From Skeletonema tropicum (Eukaryota > Bacillariophyta > Thalassiosirophyceae > Thalassiosirales > Thalassiosiraceae), in contig CM074127.1 of NCBI GenBank assembly GCA_037178625.1, positions 4,216,001 through 4,280,000 on the forward strand: a stretch of DNA of 64,000 nt. Direction: 5' to 3'. This document shows positions 20,408-31,637 of the stretch, piece after piece (position 1 is the stretch's first letter; every line of letters begins with the position of its first letter). A program made the translations under genes and the position numbers. The notes below the pieces were generated by a model. That model was not told the origin of the DNA. It saw only the letters and a list, made by a program, of their open reading frames with translations, and did no database searches.

Positions 20408-22522
20408 TCACTTCTTTGGATCAACGAACTTAAAGTCCAATTTGTCATAATCAATCCCCATGCCATCTGGACGTAGATAAGGAATGAATTTCTTTTGCAT
20501 CGGTCTGCCAACAAATGTACACAAATTGTGTTCAACTGTCTGTGATTCTGCATGGATTCCAAACGTTTCAAAGAACTTCTTTGTATCCCTGACTTGTCCT
20601 AAACCATACCTAGTCTCATCTGTGCGAATCCACAGCTTATCCTTTTCACTGTCAGGCTGCATGTGTATTATTGAGTTGAGCCGATTCATCCCTAGATAGC
20701 CAGAACCTTTGTACGTTTCTACGTTTTCCCAAAACTGCAACGAAGAGTATGATGAGTTTTGTGTGATTAGACAAACTAGAAGAGCTACCCTATACTGAGC
20801 GACTTACCATTGGTATGTCTTTCCGTTGATAGAAGTGATAACATGCCGCCTTCTCAGGTGTATAGTAATCATAACCGTATGAGAATCCTCGCTGTGATGG
20901 AATGAAAGAAGTAAAAAAGACATCAGCTCAGGCAAAAGATTGGCAAGGAAGTCAGTGTTGTGTCTACTCACGAGCCCAATAGATATCTCTTCACCTTGGA
21001 AAATCCAACTGTTCAAAGGAGATGAGTAATGAATTCCGTTAGATCAGATGGATATTTTCGAACGTGCAAATGAATAGCAAGAAACTCACGGTAAATGTTG
21101 ATCATACGGAACATTGACAACGAAATGTCCTCTCCCAAACGAAAAGCCAGCGGCCCAAAACGGCTCAATGGTTGGCATATCGTGTATGTAAGGTATACCT
21201 TCGGGTTGTTGTCCATGACGCAAATGCTTCAATTTTCCGCTGCCCTCATAGTCACTTTCGCACATGATTGGCCTCGCCTTTGACGTTCTCTTGCCCGTCT
21301 TTACATCAATGTGATTTTCAACACCCGACACATACGCGGTCAAAATTGCCATTTCATTCTTTGCAGTGTGCCACTGAGCTATTATCTCGTCATCCCAATT
21401 TGCCACAAATTCAACATGAGCATCGCACTGTACCGCAAAGTATTCGCCTCTGTAGAGGCGATATCCCAAATGCCTCGCAAACACTGGACCGACAGAAAGA
21501 GCAGCATCAAGTGATAATATGTCGATTTGATCCTTGTAAAGGCACATTGCTTGATTGGGATTTTCTTCGCAAGAGCCATTGGGTGGTTTGGAGCATGGTT
21601 CATCCGTTTCGTGTATTTGATCAACAACACCGACTCTTATCCGTTCGGGATGTGCTGCACGGTTAAAGGCAGATTCAACAGTACTTGAACATTGCCAATC
21701 ACGATAGGATGCTATTGCAATAAAGATTGTCTCTAGTAATTCACCATCATCTTTCGATGGGATACGACTACCAATAGATTTTGCTTCAGATGGTGTCATG
21801 AGACGGGAGCCGAAGTTACCAAGATATCGTCGCACCCCATCATTTGGTACATCTGAATCTTTTGAAGGTGTTTCCTTTCGACGTTCACGTTCATCAGCGA
21901 TTACTCCGTAAACTGGAGGATTCCAAAACTTTGGTACTCTCATATAACCTTCATCGACACCACTTCTTTCACTATTATCAGCATTTGTGTTGTCATTGTC
22001 TTGTATCAATTTGTCCCCTGATAATACTTTTGCTAGTTGAGCAGGTGTAAGGCTTTTCTTTGTCTTCTGCTGATAGGATTCTCCATGTATTGCCACCAAA
22101 GCTTCAGTTCCTGGATGCAGTATTGTTTCCCAATCTGGATTTTCATGCTGTGGGTCATCCACACCTACTGATATTGGAAATCGATTCAGCTCATCATGAG
22201 CAGCATCTAAAATGCGTTGTTCGTCTTCCTCCAACAGGGGAGTATCACTACTGGTAGTATCACCGTTCAGATACTTTGATCTAATAGCAGTTGTATCCGA
22301 CAATACGTTGTTGTTGTGTTGAGGAATATTCCACATGGCAATCATCGTTCCTATAACGAAGATACTCCCCGTTGTTATCAAAATCACCACAACAAAATTT
22401 TTGATTTGTAGACTAATCTGTTTCTGTCGTTTCATTTTTCTCCTGGCTCTGCTGCTTTTTCTGCCGTTGACACCACCGTCGAAGGCAGAGCTGCGAGCGT
22501 GTAGACTTAGAGTGCTGCTCAT
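20408..22522 (-). CDS. GlcNAc-type glycosyltransferase (PF11397), type II membrane protein
   Basis: The exons are 22522-21090, 21008-20972, 20891-20808 and 20734-20408 (introns 81, 80 and 73 nt), giving 626 residues. A short basic cytosolic tail is followed by one membrane anchor (FVVVILITTGSIFVIGTMIA, residues about 60-80), the type II layout of Golgi transferases. A disordered stem leads to the catalytic domain at about 265: ETIFIAIASYRDWQC, CDAH as the DxD-like metal motif, PFWAAGFSFGRGHFV, and HLPWIFQGEEISIGLRGF, which is created by splicing two introns. This matches the GlcNAc family that includes the cytosolic Skp1 GlcNAc-transferase; a luminal enzyme here is inferred from the anchor. 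ATG 22522 is chosen because the longer frame opens only with TTG. Confidence 0.85.
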
Positions 22523-22638
22523 GTCTACTGTTGCGAATTGAACAACCGCATAAGTATGGGCGGGCGGTACCAATCCTTGCAGGATGCTCCATGCGACCAC
22601 AACTTCGCGTGTCGCGTGAAGCGTGAAGCTGTGCAGGA

Positions 22639-22799
22639 GTAGTTGCCCGCGGGTGTAATCGCTCTTTATGACGGGCAACTACTGTGGACCGGGCAACTAC
22701 AACACGATATTTGTTAGTGTCCGGGCTTCCTGTGTCCGGACTTTCGGGCGGGCAACTACTGTGGACAGGCAATAATCAAGGCGGGCAACTGCGGTGGAC
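22639..22799. repeat. Short interspersed repeats (GGGCAACTAC) in a divergent promoter
   Basis: CGGGCAACTACTGTGGAC occurs exactly at 22672-22689 and 22749-22766, with a two-mismatch copy at 22782-22799, an 11-bp partial copy at 22690-22700 and an inverted partial copy at 22639-22649. Spacing is irregular. The block lies between the starts of the glycosyltransferase and ankyrin genes, so it could be a regulatory cluster or a decayed mobile repeat. Confidence 0.7.
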
Positions 22800-22940
22800 C
22801 CTGTATTGTACTTAAGTATCTTTCGACGGGCCCAATTTTCGAGATTGGAGATTTTAACTTCTTGCTTCTTGGTTGGTGCAATACTCATATATAGTCATCC
22901 TCCGGATGAACATACGCTGCGCTCGAAGCACCTCTTACCA

Positions 22941-24326
22941 ATGCCCAACAAATACAACATCAGGGCAAACCGCCAGGTGCTAGACAACTTCATACGGAAA
23001 CGTGCATGGATTGCATTTCGCGACCGATTCTGTGATTACTCTCGTGAGGATGCTCGAGCATTAGTTGAATATCATAGCAACACAACGCATAGGACACTGC
23101 TCCATTCGTTATGTGACATCTCCAATTCATCCCCTCCTCCGCCTGATTTGCTCTATGTTGTGGCGGAATCGTCTCCAAGATCGCTATTGCTGCAAGATTC
23201 TGGCCGAACTCCTCTTCATCTATGTGTGATACGAGGATATTCGGTGAAAGCTATATTGTGTCTGTTGAGCTTAGCAGAAAAGTGTGATTCGTTGGATAAG
23301 CAGCATCTGTTATTGGCTACTGATTCGCGTGGGTGCACTCCTTTGCTAGCTGCAGTGAGTAGATTTGATCATATAAATGAAAATATCATCAGATGTTTGG
23401 TGAATCAAGATGTAAATGGGACATCTCTCTTAATCCCACCTCCCGGCTCAAAGAAGAAACAAAAGCAGCACGCACCTCTGAAGTATGTTGCTTCCAGTGA
23501 ATCAATCTTTGTCGGTGACGGTCTAGAAAGTTCTGAAGATTTATTACGATTCATGCTCATCAAAACATACCTTGCGAGAATGAAGGAGATGTACCAAAAT
23601 GATCACAACAGAGATGACATTTATGTAGCCGAGAATGAAAGTGATGTCTGCCTTCTTCAGGCAGCAATCCTATGCTTCGACTTATTTGGCTCTTCAAAGA
23701 CGGCTTCATCGATTATATCGTGTATCATACGGAATGGATTGCATCAAGTTGAGCGACTCCAGTCTCGTAGAGATTCTGTAGGAAACTTGACAATACACAT
23801 TGCTTGCGTTTCCAGTGCTGATTATAACAATCAAATACTGAGACTGGTCTCGCGTGAAACAGATTATGGCATCAATAGTGAGGATTGTACTCTTCTAGAA
23901 TACATCTTGAAATCGATCAGCCCAGACACACTGTTAGTTCGAAACAATGCGAAGGATATACCTCTTCACTGTGCAATAAAGAGCAAACGATGCTGGCTAG
24001 ATGTACATAGGCTTATTGATTCATGTGCAACTTCAGCCAGTACTCGTACAGGCGCTGGAGAGCTACCTCTACATTTGGCTATAAAATGTGGTTACAGTAG
24101 TGATTACATAATGAAGTTATGGGCAAAGTATCCAGAAGCTGCAATAATTTCGGATAATGGACTCTACCCCTTCCAACTTGCTGCCATCTCTGCTAGAGTA
24201 CAAAAGCCATCCAAGAAATCGAAAAAGAAAGCCACAAGCAAACCTGAAGATGTGTGGGATTCATTGTCAGTATCATATTTCTTCTTGCGGGAGTGTCCAT
24301 CGTTAATACACCCTTGCTCTCTATAA
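22941..24326 (+). CDS. Ankyrin-repeat protein, diatom type
   Basis: The ORF encodes 461 residues in one exon. The open frame extends upstream to 22794 but only through a GTG inside the interspersed repeats, so ATG 22941 is taken as the start. Ankyrin-like units are recognisable by their TPLH/PLHLA helices: RTPLHLCVIRGYS, CTPLLAAVS, LTIHIACVSS, DIPLHCAIKSK and ELPLHLAIKCGYSSDYI, followed by the NGLYPFQLAA unit. The repeats are irregular and spaced by long loops, the style of the expanded ankyrin-like families of diatoms. A Lys-rich tail (KKSKKKATSKPED) precedes the C-terminus. It probably scaffolds protein interactions; no partner can be named. The stop is 89 bp from the convergent small gene. 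Confidence 0.78.
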   Translation: MPNKYNIRANRQVLDNFIRKRAWIAFRDRFCDYSREDARALVEYHSNTTHRTLLHSLCDISNSSPPPPDLLYVVAESSPRSLLLQDSGRTPLHLCVIRGYSVKAILCLLSLAEKCDSLDKQHLLLATDSRGCTPLLAAVSRFDHINENIIRCLVNQDVNGTSLLIPPPGSKKKQKQHAPLKYVASSESIFVGDGLESSEDLLRFMLIKTYLARMKEMYQNDHNRDDIYVAENESDVCLLQAAILCFDLFGSSKTASSIISCIIRNGLHQVERLQSRRDSVGNLTIHIACVSSADYNNQILRLVSRETDYGINSEDCTLLEYILKSISPDTLLVRNNAKDIPLHCAIKSKRCWLDVHRLIDSCATSASTRTGAGELPLHLAIKCGYSSDYIMKLWAKYPEAAIISDNGLYPFQLAAISARVQKPSKKSKKKATSKPEDVWDSLSVSYFFLRECPSLIHPCSL

Positions 24327-24414
24327 TCCAGCTGGACATTTCTGTCGATCGTTCTGTACAATAATGATTGGGTAGCAGTAGCTTCCTGATAACATACGAA
24401 CGTCTGCTCTGGAT

Positions 24415-24982
24415 TCACTTCCAAAATCTACTTTTGTATGGATCGTTACTCTCTTCAATTTCTTTCTCCTTACGAGCCTTATCTTCTTTCAATATCTCCT
24501 CACTCCTATCCACTATTCTCTTAATATACTCTGGTTTTTCGTTTCCTTCATCAACATCTCTCCCAGGAAGCATGAACCGTACCTGAGCATCAGCAGCATT
24601 GCGCAGATTGTCTTGCCATGATGAATTCTTGGCATTTTCCAGCATTGCAGCCAGTTGAGCTTCTTGTGGTGTTACATCTACCGATTGTGTCGATTGTTGT
24701 GTTTCCTCTGCGTAGTATCCGTCCTGTCGTCTATTTGTCGCTGCATGTCGTTTGGCTTCCATAACATCTTGAACTTCAATGAATCCAACTATTGCAGCTG
24801 TATAGTGTGTGATAAACAATCTGTGAGTTGAATAACATTCTAATTTTTCATAGAATCAACATAATATTGTTCACCCTTCTTTACCTACCAAATGCAAGAG
24901 CCGTTCCGCCCACCAGGGCTGCAGATGAAGCCTTGGGATAGGTCTCGGCGTAGAACTTTAGCTGACGAGCGAGCTTGCTCAT
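24415..24982 (-). CDS. Small unrecognised protein, 167 aa
   Basis: The exons are 24982-24885 and 24820-24415, joined in phase 2 across a 64-nt intron. The N-terminus (MSKLARQLKFYAETYPK) is followed by a weakly hydrophobic Ala/Gly-rich stretch (SSAALVGGTALAFGR, then LFITHYTAAIVGFIEV) that spans the splice junction, possibly a membrane hairpin. The remainder is charged, with a Gln-rich centre and a Lys/Glu helix (EEILKEDKARKEKEIEE) ending YKSRFWK. I do not recognise a family. The N-terminal half without a cleavable signal would suit a small organelle inner-membrane protein, but this is a guess. It shares a 341-bp divergent interval with the nucleoporin gene. Confidence 0.6.
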
Positions 24983-25323
24983 GTCGAAGTAGTCGATTTC
25001 TTTCTGTACCCAATACAAAAACGCCGATTGCAATAACACGGCACGGGCTACGGGCTACGGGCTCAGTCGAAGCGAAGCATAGTACTTATTTGTGAGCGAG
25101 AGTCTGAGAGTGAGTTGAGTCTGAGTTGAGTGCAGTGTGAGTCATCCTATTCGAGTGCAACGCGAGAAAAGTGAAACCGAACATGCCCATAATTTGGAAG
25201 ACTTTCTTTCAGCCATCAACACATGGACCAAAACAACGGCAACATTCAAAATCGAAGAGTCGATACCATCATGGCCATGTTGTGATCGCGATAGCGTCGT
25301 CACCACATCATGCTTGAATAATA
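24983..25323. other. Divergent intergenic region with small tandem repeats
   Basis: The interval holds a triplicated ACGGGCT unit near 25041-25062 and a duplicated TGAGTTGAGT unit near 25110-25131. It separates the small membrane-like protein gene from the nucleoporin gene and should carry both promoters. Confidence 0.5.
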
Positions 25324-28300
25324 ATGTCAACGTCCATCAGTAGCTTATCATCCAGCGACGACAGCAGACGTGTTGCTCTAGGCAGCGGCGGCAACATCTC
25401 GGTAGCTTCATCATTGAACACTCCTTCGGGATCTCCTTACATTTTATCGCCACCACCGCTCCCCACTCCGCAAACAGCACAGACAATATCTACTACAACA
25501 GGACAATCATCCTCCACAACACCAACACTTGCGTCGTCTCTTCATGACTCACGAACTCCAATGACGGTCCAATTACAGCGGTTGCTTCAGCCGACTCCTC
25601 CTATTGCCGATGCAACTCCAGATCAGCATCTTACAGGACAACAAGCAGCTGTCGCGACTCCTTCCCGTCCATTAACACCCATCATCATTCCTGCCACGCC
25701 CTCTCCCTTCACCATTGATCAATTCCTACAACAGTCTGGACTGCCTCCAAATTTATCACGTACGGCAACCAGCGTAGTGGTCACTGTGCTCTCATGGATC
25801 GCAACAATTATCAATGGAATAGTCGGTGCCATTGTATCTCGATTCAAAGCATGGTGGCATAATGTCATTTCCAGAAACTTTCCAAATACTGCCGATATCG
25901 TCGAAGCCTTGGTAGAGTCCGCTTTGGAGGTGTGCCAATTTCTAATCAAGGCGGCAAAGTTTTCATCGCCGTATGTGGTGTGGCTTATTCAGACATTGAT
26001 TGCAACTATCCTCTTTATTGGAGGGAGCTTTGTTTGTGGAATTATCATTTTGTCGAAAGGGAGGGATGCAGCTCAGAGTAGTGGTGCTGGAGAAGTACAA
26101 TCTTCGGCTATGAAGTCGTTGAATGAATCGATTCAGAATAGTCCGTTTTATAGTAGGAAGGCGGTGCCGTTTACTCCGAGGTTTGTCGTGGCTAATAGTG
26201 ATCGGGTGAATGCTGCTGTTGCTAATGTCGGTGATGTTCAAACCACAACAACATTCAAGTCACCACCTTTGACGAATACCATTCCACTCAAACCATCTGC
26301 CAGCAAATCTACGCCTCCTGTGAGTGTAATGAAAAGACACTCCAGCTTTCAGTCGAATCCCAATACTCCAAACGTTGCCAAGCCCACACCAAAGACGAGA
26401 CGAGTGCTATTTTCCGAGTCAGAACATGGGCAGGTGGATACGGAACAATTCTTTTACGATAAGACCATGCCAAGTGCACGTAAACTTCCCAGACCCAATG
26501 AGAATAGGCAGCAGATGATTGTTGTGGCTGAAGCAACACAGACTACTGATACTCCGAGCAAAACGTCGCCGACTAACTCTGCATCAAAAGTCTTGCGCCC
26601 ATCTAAATTTGGTGCCAGTGGTACAACTGAGAACAAGATACAACAACAAAGCGTAATTCAGGTGGCAACAGTGAACCAACCCAGTACTGCGGAGAAACAA
26701 CAGCAAGCTCAGCAAGATGAACAGAACAAGCAACAATACATTGAAAAGTATGGACTTCTTCCCTCTATTACTCCTCTATCCAAGCGGTATGGTCGGATGA
26801 AGCGCCAGCAAGGTCAATCTTTTGCTATTGCAAAGCCTTCTTCCAAAAATGTCGCTGCATCTACTGGTAATAACGTCAGCAATAATGTCAAGCGCAAACG
26901 TCGCGATATTATGAGTGCTGCTTCTCGCATGGGAAGACGACGCCTGAATAATCATCGTACTGGTGGCTCATCTCTGCCAGTAGTACTGCTCGGTAAGAAT
27001 CGCACTCCAATGAAACGACGAAGAGAGGACGAAATGAACCGTGCCGATGAGTGGGTGTGGAGAGCCATGAATAGTGATGGTGAAAAGGAGAATTTAGACT
27101 CTCAGGATGGCGGGGCACCCAAGCGAACCAAGTTTGGCAATGATGTGCCGGCACCGGCATTGTCTTCAGGATTGTCAACTCCTCCAAAGAGTGCCAAGAA
27201 GGCCTCTCAGTCTGTTATGACGCCTCCTAAAACTCCTGGCCCGTCGACCTTTTCTTTTGGAAGTTCCACCCCGGCGCCAAAGTCAAACAAGAACAGCGAC
27301 ATTGGTGCCACACCGGCGAAGACTCCGTTGCCATCTTTTGCTTTTAACGATGCATCGTCTTCTTCTTCAGCTGGATTTTCGTTTGGCAATAGTGCATCTT
27401 CCTCCGGTGGTGATGCTGTAGACACGCCTTCTGTAGCTGCTGCCGCAGCAACGAAGCCCGAGGAAAAGGAAGTTAGTGGGCCATCTTTTGCGTTTGGTAG
27501 CACTCCTGCAAAGACTGACACCGCTGCGCCTTCGTTTTCCTTTGGTGATACTGCTTCCAAGACGAATGATGCGACACCTGCTGCATCATTCTCTTTTGGT
27601 GCGCCTTCCGCAGTTAAGCCAGAAGAGAAGAAAGATTCTGCATCTGGTACGGCTAGTGCAACCGCGTCTGACGAGAACAAGGGCTCAGACAAGAGTCAAG
27701 CGTTTTCCTTTGGGGCAACTTCGACTCCTGTGCCTAATAGTGCTCAGGATACGACAGCAAAAGCCTCCTTTTCTTTCGGCTCAGTCGGACAACCGAATAC
27801 GCCAGCCACGTCAGCTTCTACATCTAACGAAACAAAGCCAACTCCTTCACTTTCATTTGGAGGGGCGAGTGCGACAACACCATCTTCTACTTTTGCATTT
27901 GGAGCGACAAATCCAACTCCATCTGACGCCCATGCACCTGCAGCTACGGCTCATATTGATCCAAAGCAAGCTCCGTCGTTCTCGTTCGGAGGGGCGAGTG
28001 CGGCAACGCCATCTTCTACTTTTGCATTTGGAGCAACTAATCAAACTCCATCTGAAGCCCCTACACCTGCAGTAGCAGCTCCTAGTGATACAAAGCAAGC
28101 TCCGTCGTTCTCGTTTGGAGGTTCTACTGCAGCCCCACCATCTTCAGAACTTGCAGCACCTGCAGCAGCGGCACCGAGTGAAACAAAGCAGACACCATCA
28201 TTCGCATTTGGTAATCCGGCTGTATCTGCACCAGCTTCGACGTTTTCGTTCGGATCAACTAATCAACCTCCCGCGGCAGCTCCTGTCATCGGAGGAACTT

Positions 28301-28440
28301 CTGCTCCACCTACGTTTGCTTTCGGTGGTCAAGCCCCAGTAGCCGGAGGTCTATCATCTAATCCCAGCTCATTTTCCCTGGGAGGCTCAGCATCTGGTGC
28401 GTCTGCGAGACGAAGAGCAAGATCGGGCCGACGCAAGTAG
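25324..28440 (+). CDS. FG-repeat nucleoporin with predicted membrane segments
   Basis: This is a single-exon protein of 1038 residues. The C-terminal 350 residues carry about 15 FG units of the FSFG/FAFG class (SFSFGG, TFAFGA, ASFSFG) in Ala/Thr/Pro-rich spacers, the hallmark of nuclear-pore barrier nucleoporins. The N-terminal third holds two hydrophobic spans at about 150-172 (VVVTVLSWIATIINGIVGAIV) and 215-243 (VVWLIQTLIATILFIGG). In between lie basic, probably nuclear-import segments (KRKRRDIMSAASRMGRRR; MKRRRED). The extreme C-terminus is Arg-rich (RRRARSGRRK), like the ends of Nup153/Nup1-type proteins. The layout is analogous to vertebrate POM121: membrane anchor, basic region, FG tail. 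Homology to POM121 is not claimed. Asn/Gln-rich low complexity elsewhere. Confidence 0.85.
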   Translation: MSTSISSLSSSDDSRRVALGSGGNISVASSLNTPSGSPYILSPPPLPTPQTAQTISTTTGQSSSTTPTLASSLHDSRTPMTVQLQRLLQPTPPIADATPDQHLTGQQAAVATPSRPLTPIIIPATPSPFTIDQFLQQSGLPPNLSRTATSVVVTVLSWIATIINGIVGAIVSRFKAWWHNVISRNFPNTADIVEALVESALEVCQFLIKAAKFSSPYVVWLIQTLIATILFIGGSFVCGIIILSKGRDAAQSSGAGEVQSSAMKSLNESIQNSPFYSRKAVPFTPRFVVANSDRVNAAVANVGDVQTTTTFKSPPLTNTIPLKPSASKSTPPVSVMKRHSSFQSNPNTPNVAKPTPKTRRVLFSESEHGQVDTEQFFYDKTMPSARKLPRPNENRQQMIVVAEATQTTDTPSKTSPTNSASKVLRPSKFGASGTTENKIQQQSVIQVATVNQPSTAEKQQQAQQDEQNKQQYIEKYGLLPSITPLSKRYGRMKRQQGQSFAIAKPSSKNVAASTGNNVSNNVKRKRRDIMSAASRMGRRRLNNHRTGGSSLPVVLLGKNRTPMKRRREDEMNRADEWVWRAMNSDGEKENLDSQDGGAPKRTKFGNDVPAPALSSGLSTPPKSAKKASQSVMTPPKTPGPSTFSFGSSTPAPKSNKNSDIGATPAKTPLPSFAFNDASSSSSAGFSFGNSASSSGGDAVDTPSVAAAAATKPEEKEVSGPSFAFGSTPAKTDTAAPSFSFGDTASKTNDATPAASFSFGAPSAVKPEEKKDSASGTASATASDENKGSDKSQAFSFGATSTPVPNSAQDTTAKASFSFGSVGQPNTPATSASTSNETKPTPSLSFGGASATTPSSTFAFGATNPTPSDAHAPAATAHIDPKQAPSFSFGGASAATPSSTFAFGATNQTPSEAPTPAVAAPSDTKQAPSFSFGGSTAAPPSSELAAPAAAAPSETKQTPSFAFGNPAVSAPASTFSFGSTNQPPAAAPVIGGTSAPPTFAFGGQAPVAGGLSSNPSSFSLGGSASGASARRRARSGRRK

Positions 28441-28703
28441 ATTCGGATAGCGACTTGATAGGTAGTTCTATTAAACTATTTAAACTGAACCACGCAATTT
28501 GATAGCGTGCTGATGAGGCGAATGATTGATTGACATACGTCTCATAACTGTCACAGCTCTACTTGTAGCTATGTACTTAGAAGTAGAGAGAGAGAGCGTT
28601 TTTTACATGACATCTTAGTTCCCGTTTGGTCTTACTTTATTTCGGGAAGCGGGATTTTCTGCACTCAAATCAATGAAGGGCGTTTTATGCCATTGTGTCA
28701 ACC

Positions 28704-31538
28704 ATGCCGGCTCTAGTTGTATGGGAGCCACTAATCGCCGCGGGCGATGATCTCTACCTCCTGTCCACTTGTAGAATCTGTCTGTATTTGGTTGAAATGG
28801 GCCTGGGTGAGAATTTTTTGAATTCGTTTACTTTTGCCAACTGATCCTTGCATCTTCTCATTGATTTGACGTCCAGTGATCCCAATCACATACTTTGTTA
28901 TAAGGAATGATCACGATCCAAGGCCTTTTGTGGAGGTAGGGTGTGTAGGAAGTGTGCATACGTTTGACAGGTGGAAGAAGTTGGCAGAGGTAATTTGTAT
29001 TTTCACCACAATTGCGAGTGTAATTGCTATAGCTATTTCATTTGCCATTTGCCAAGTTTCTCGACGCGGCACTCCAACTGATACAGCTGCAAGACGTCTA
29101 TTAGTGCCATTATGCAAGTGCAACATGGTCTCTGTGTTGTTGATGAAGTTTTCTATATTGGTGTTAGTTGCTATCATCTTTTATGGCACTAATCGATATT
29201 GCAGCTGTGTGCAAAACACTATTGGGATTGATAAGCTAGAAGGACGCCAGTCATGTCCATCAGTACGAGAATGGTTTTATTTGGTTCGAGTGTTTGTGTT
29301 CATGTTAGTAGTAGATATTTTGATTCCGAGTGTACTATTCGTTTGTATACTGAAATCGAGAGCACGATTATTGTATAGGAATATTCGACCGCAGAGAGAA
29401 AAAGTGGCTGAAGATAGTCACAGGTGGTGGCAAATGTGCTGTCAAAGATTGTGTGAATGTTCAGCATTGATGACGTGCTACATGTTTGGAGGGCAGCGCA
29501 TAGCAGCTGCGCGATACGTTGACGTCTCAATCGCATTGACTGCATTCTTTGAGGACAGAGGTTCGCTTGATATTGTGCCCTCTGACGTTGCAGCGGCTCT
29601 AGTTTGTTTGGTGAATATACAAACTAGAAAACAAATTGAATGTCGGAATGAGCTACTGAAAGAGGGAGGAGGGATCTACGCAAAAGACAAAAAGTTTCTT
29701 GGCAAACTATGGGGCTCAGTGAAAGCTAGGCGACAACGGCAAAAACAAATATTGGGTGTGGACATTGAAACTGGGACCTGCAAACAGGAAGAAACTTCAT
29801 TGGAACAAAATGTAAGTGGATTGAATCAACAAAATATTGACGAAACGGGAGACAATGACTGTGATCAGCGAGATGAGAATGAAAGCTACTATGATTTGTC
29901 AATCACTCAAACAACATCGTCGAATAATCTGACTGATAAAGAGTTGTCAGAGGTTCTTGCGATGTTGAAATCTCCTCAAGATGATGGAATAATGTCACAG
30001 GTGATGTTCAGTGAAGATCATCGAGATGGAGCAATGACATATAGACCAACCATCCGACGAAAGCTGAGTCCAGAAAACTCATTTGATCGACAATTTTTGA
30101 GTGAAGGAGCTCGGTATAGTAGAGTTGCGCTGGCAGCTTACTCTTGGATGATGTATCTGTGGACAAGTAGGTGCATTGGATGTTGCGAATTATCTGCAGT
30201 AACATTGTGCGAGTTATGCATGTGTCGACCTAGGTATTGTCGCACCAAAAATCATGTAATTGGCGACAACTTGTGTGCTTGGAAGCAAACATCGGTGCTG
30301 AAGACTTTAGGTATCGAGGAGCGTGATTTCTTATTCGCCAACTTTCGAAACGATGTAAATGTCTGCCCTTACATTGTCCTGGTTGATAGGAGATGTAAGA
30401 AAATCCTCATTGTTATACGAGGAACTCTGTCATTTGAAGACATGATCAGTGATGTGACGATAAGCCCAGAGCCACTCGATGATGTTGGAGAGGAATTTGG
30501 ATTTGATGGGACGAGTGAGTTTTGTCACCGCGGGATGCTCGAGGCTGCCATGTATGTCTACGATGATATGGAAGCGCGTAAAGTGCTTTTTAAGGCTTTT
30601 GAAGAACATCCTGAGTTCAATCTCAGAATTATGGGCCATTCTCTTGGAGCTGGTGTCGCCGCAGTGCTAGGCCTAATGATGCGCAAACAATATCCCCTTC
30701 TAAAGTGAGTTCCTTTACTGTGTGGAGATGTAGTTGGATGTCATCTTTTCACTCACATGTAAAACTTATTGGTTGTTGAAGATGTCTTTGTTTCAGTCCT
30801 CCCGGCTGTGTGTTCACGAAAAGAACAGCAGCAGAGAGTAAGGAATACGCCTGGAGCTATGTTTTACACAACGACATTGTCCCGAGACTATCGTATCACT
30901 CTCTTGCGAATCTGAGAAATGATGTGATTCAAATGATAGCCCGTATAAAGGTGCCAAAACATGAAGTATTCGCGAAGAATTTGAGGTAAGTAGTATCTTT
31001 GAAGTGGTTGACGATCTTGCATTTCTGTATGTTTCTCACCGAAGAAATCATATCTTGACATACCATTAGATATCGGAGTGAATCGAAAATAGAAGATCTC
31101 ACATCAGAAATGATACACAAAAAAGAATCAATCCCTCAATCTACTTTCTATGACCAATTCTCTCATTATATGGAGCTACAAAAAGGAAGAGAAAATGAGA
31201 TGATGCAAGTAAGAATGGTATGCCCGGGTAAAATTTGCCAACTGTATCGAACATCTGAGAAGTTGAGCAATGTCCCTTGCAGCTCTATCATAAAGTGTTT
31301 GAGGTGTGCAACTGCAGCCTGCGGTCTCGCAAGAACCCAAAAATACACGGTTCTTTGGACGGAAGCCAAAGATTTGAGTTATATCCGCATATCGACATCC
31401 ATGATGGTGGACCATTTTCCTTACAACGTCTCGCGAGCGCTGCAGGTTGCTGCTGAATCGGTCAATGTTTTTGATATTAGAACCGACGAGATCAATTCAA
31501 ATGAACTTCTGCAAGATGGCGAGAAGAAAAGAAGTTAA
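28704..31538 (+). CDS. sn-1-specific diacylglycerol lipase (DAGL-type, class 3 lipase)
   Basis: The exons are 28704-28806, 28877-30704, 30797-30985 and 31070-31538, giving 862 residues. The enzyme would cleave diacylglycerol at sn-1 to yield 2-monoacylglycerol. The short first exon (MPALVVWEPLIAAGDDLYL) matches the start of animal DAGLs. Four hydrophobic spans lie within residues 20-175, then a cytosolic catalytic domain with HRGMLEAA and the elbow GHSLGAGVAAVLG (Ser about 623), Asp in HNDIVPRL (about 670) and His in MVDHFPYNV (about 822); the triad is complete. A Cys-rich insert (CIGCCELSAVTLCELCMC) precedes the catalytic core, a possible palmitoylation or membrane-contact segment. The long frame lacks an ATG without exon 1, which supports the spliced start. 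Confidence 0.88.
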
Positions 31539-31637
31539 TGTGTGTGTAACTTTGCCTTCGTTAGTGTAGGTTAGGTATTAGGAGATGTTGTTGTTTAAGT
31601 AGGATTCAGAATTAGACTTCGTAACTGCATAATGCTG

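Noticed and set aside
22639..22799. CRISPR-like array
   Set aside because: Copies are irregularly spaced, partly inverted, and lie in a eukaryotic promoter interval.
22794..22940. N-terminal extension of the ankyrin protein
   Set aside because: The extension opens only with GTG within a repeat unit; the first ATG in frame is 22941.
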